Program-made: the position numbers and the translations under genes
From: Metallosphaera hakonensis JCM 8857 = DSM 7519
Lineage (GTDB): Archaea; Thermoproteota; Thermoprotei_A; Sulfolobales; Sulfolobaceae
Direction of reading: 5' to 3'
DNA: 64,000 bases
Assembly: GCF_003201675.2 (NCBI RefSeq)
Contig: NZ_CP029287.2
Location: forward strand, 806,001 to 870,000
The notes under the pieces: generated by a model
The model's input: the letters and a program-made list of their open reading frames with translations, nothing else
The model's database searches: none
Told to the model about the DNA's origin: nothing
Part shown: positions 63,822 to 64,000 of the stretch, one piece after another
Layout of the letters: each line of letters starts with the position of its first letter
How positions within the stretch are numbered: position 1 is the first letter of the stretch

Positions 63822-64000
63822 TATGCATAATTTCTATATAACAACAAAATATATCTTTGCCTTTTAATTCAATAGCTGATGAGGTCGCTAGTAAGATATA
63901 TGGAATAATTAATCGTTGTGAACCTGCTTTCTAGAGTAGTTACTATTTTTGTCATCAGTATATAAGAGCCTTTAGGAAGGGCTACCTTACAGTATAAATG
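63822..64000. other. Right edge, upstream DNA of the ParA-like gene
   Basis: AT-rich promoter region (GTTATATAG about 17 bases before the ATG). The rest, up to the window end, shows no complete gene. Confidence 0.4.

Overview
The window reads as chromosome of a thermoacidophilic crenarchaeon of the Sulfolobales, most likely Metallosphaera or a close relative. The reasons are: TATA boxes about 25 bases before start codons with little or no leader, a crenarchaeal SSB-like OB-fold protein, Sulfolobales-restricted families (DUF973-type zinc-ribbon membrane protein, DUF3834-type binding-fold protein), insertion sequences of the sizes found in Sulfolobales, and an acyl-CoA ligase that, from memory, closely resembles the 4-hydroxybutyrate-CoA ligase of Metallosphaera sedula. 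I see no rRNA, tRNA or CRISPR array.

Layout. 1-3.9 kb: a sugar-type ABC operon on the minus strand (binding protein, ATPase, permease) interrupted by a complete IS1-family element that replaces the last residues of the ATPase. 4-13 kb: mixed housekeeping and transport genes (MFS, SSB-like, malate dehydrogenase, ParA-like ATPase, aldo/keto reductase, Nramp-related carrier, DsrE-like, LigB-like dioxygenase). 13.2-14.6 kb: membrane proteins. 14.5-23 kb: a peptide/oligosaccharide ABC operon (two ATPases, two permeases, overlapping starts and stops) with, facing away from it, a beta-propeller-like membrane-anchored protein and a large membrane-anchored family-5 binding protein whose two halves appear in swapped order. 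23-27.1 kb: a complete IS256-family element, an S9 peptidase, then an 840-base graveyard of IS ends and small repeats. 27.1-34.8 kb: photolyase, zinc-containing dehydrogenase, MFS, FAD-linked oxidase, zinc-ribbon protein, SDR-like protein. 36-46.9 kb: ThDP enzyme, stand-alone PEP-synthase ATP-grasp domain, isochorismatase-like protein, WrbA, PHS-type transporter, PAP2 phosphatase, hydratase-like protein, short molybdopterin oxidoreductase. 47-54.4 kb: three MFS carriers around a decayed VapBC locus and a TusA-SRPBCC fusion. 54.6-64 kb: old-yellow-enzyme-type oxidoreductase, small unknowns, two APC permeases, 4-hydroxybutyrate-CoA ligase, AlaX and a second ParA-like ATPase.

The region is rich in transport (six MFS, two APC, one Nramp-like, two ABC systems) and in mobile-DNA traces. 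Besides the two complete IS elements there are two families of miniature elements: a 70-71 bp family (A) with imperfect 22 bp terminal inverted repeats and 8-9 bp target duplications, and a 158-163 bp family (B) whose ends match those of the IS256-family element and which is therefore probably a non-autonomous derivative of it. One A element sits inside a vapC-like toxin relic; restoring the site by removing the element and one target copy gives back the reading frame. Several perfect palindromes lie between TATA box and start codon (opp operon; DUF3834 gene; one MFS gene, sharing a motif with the previous one; APC permease with two tandem 17 bp units) and are candidate operators.
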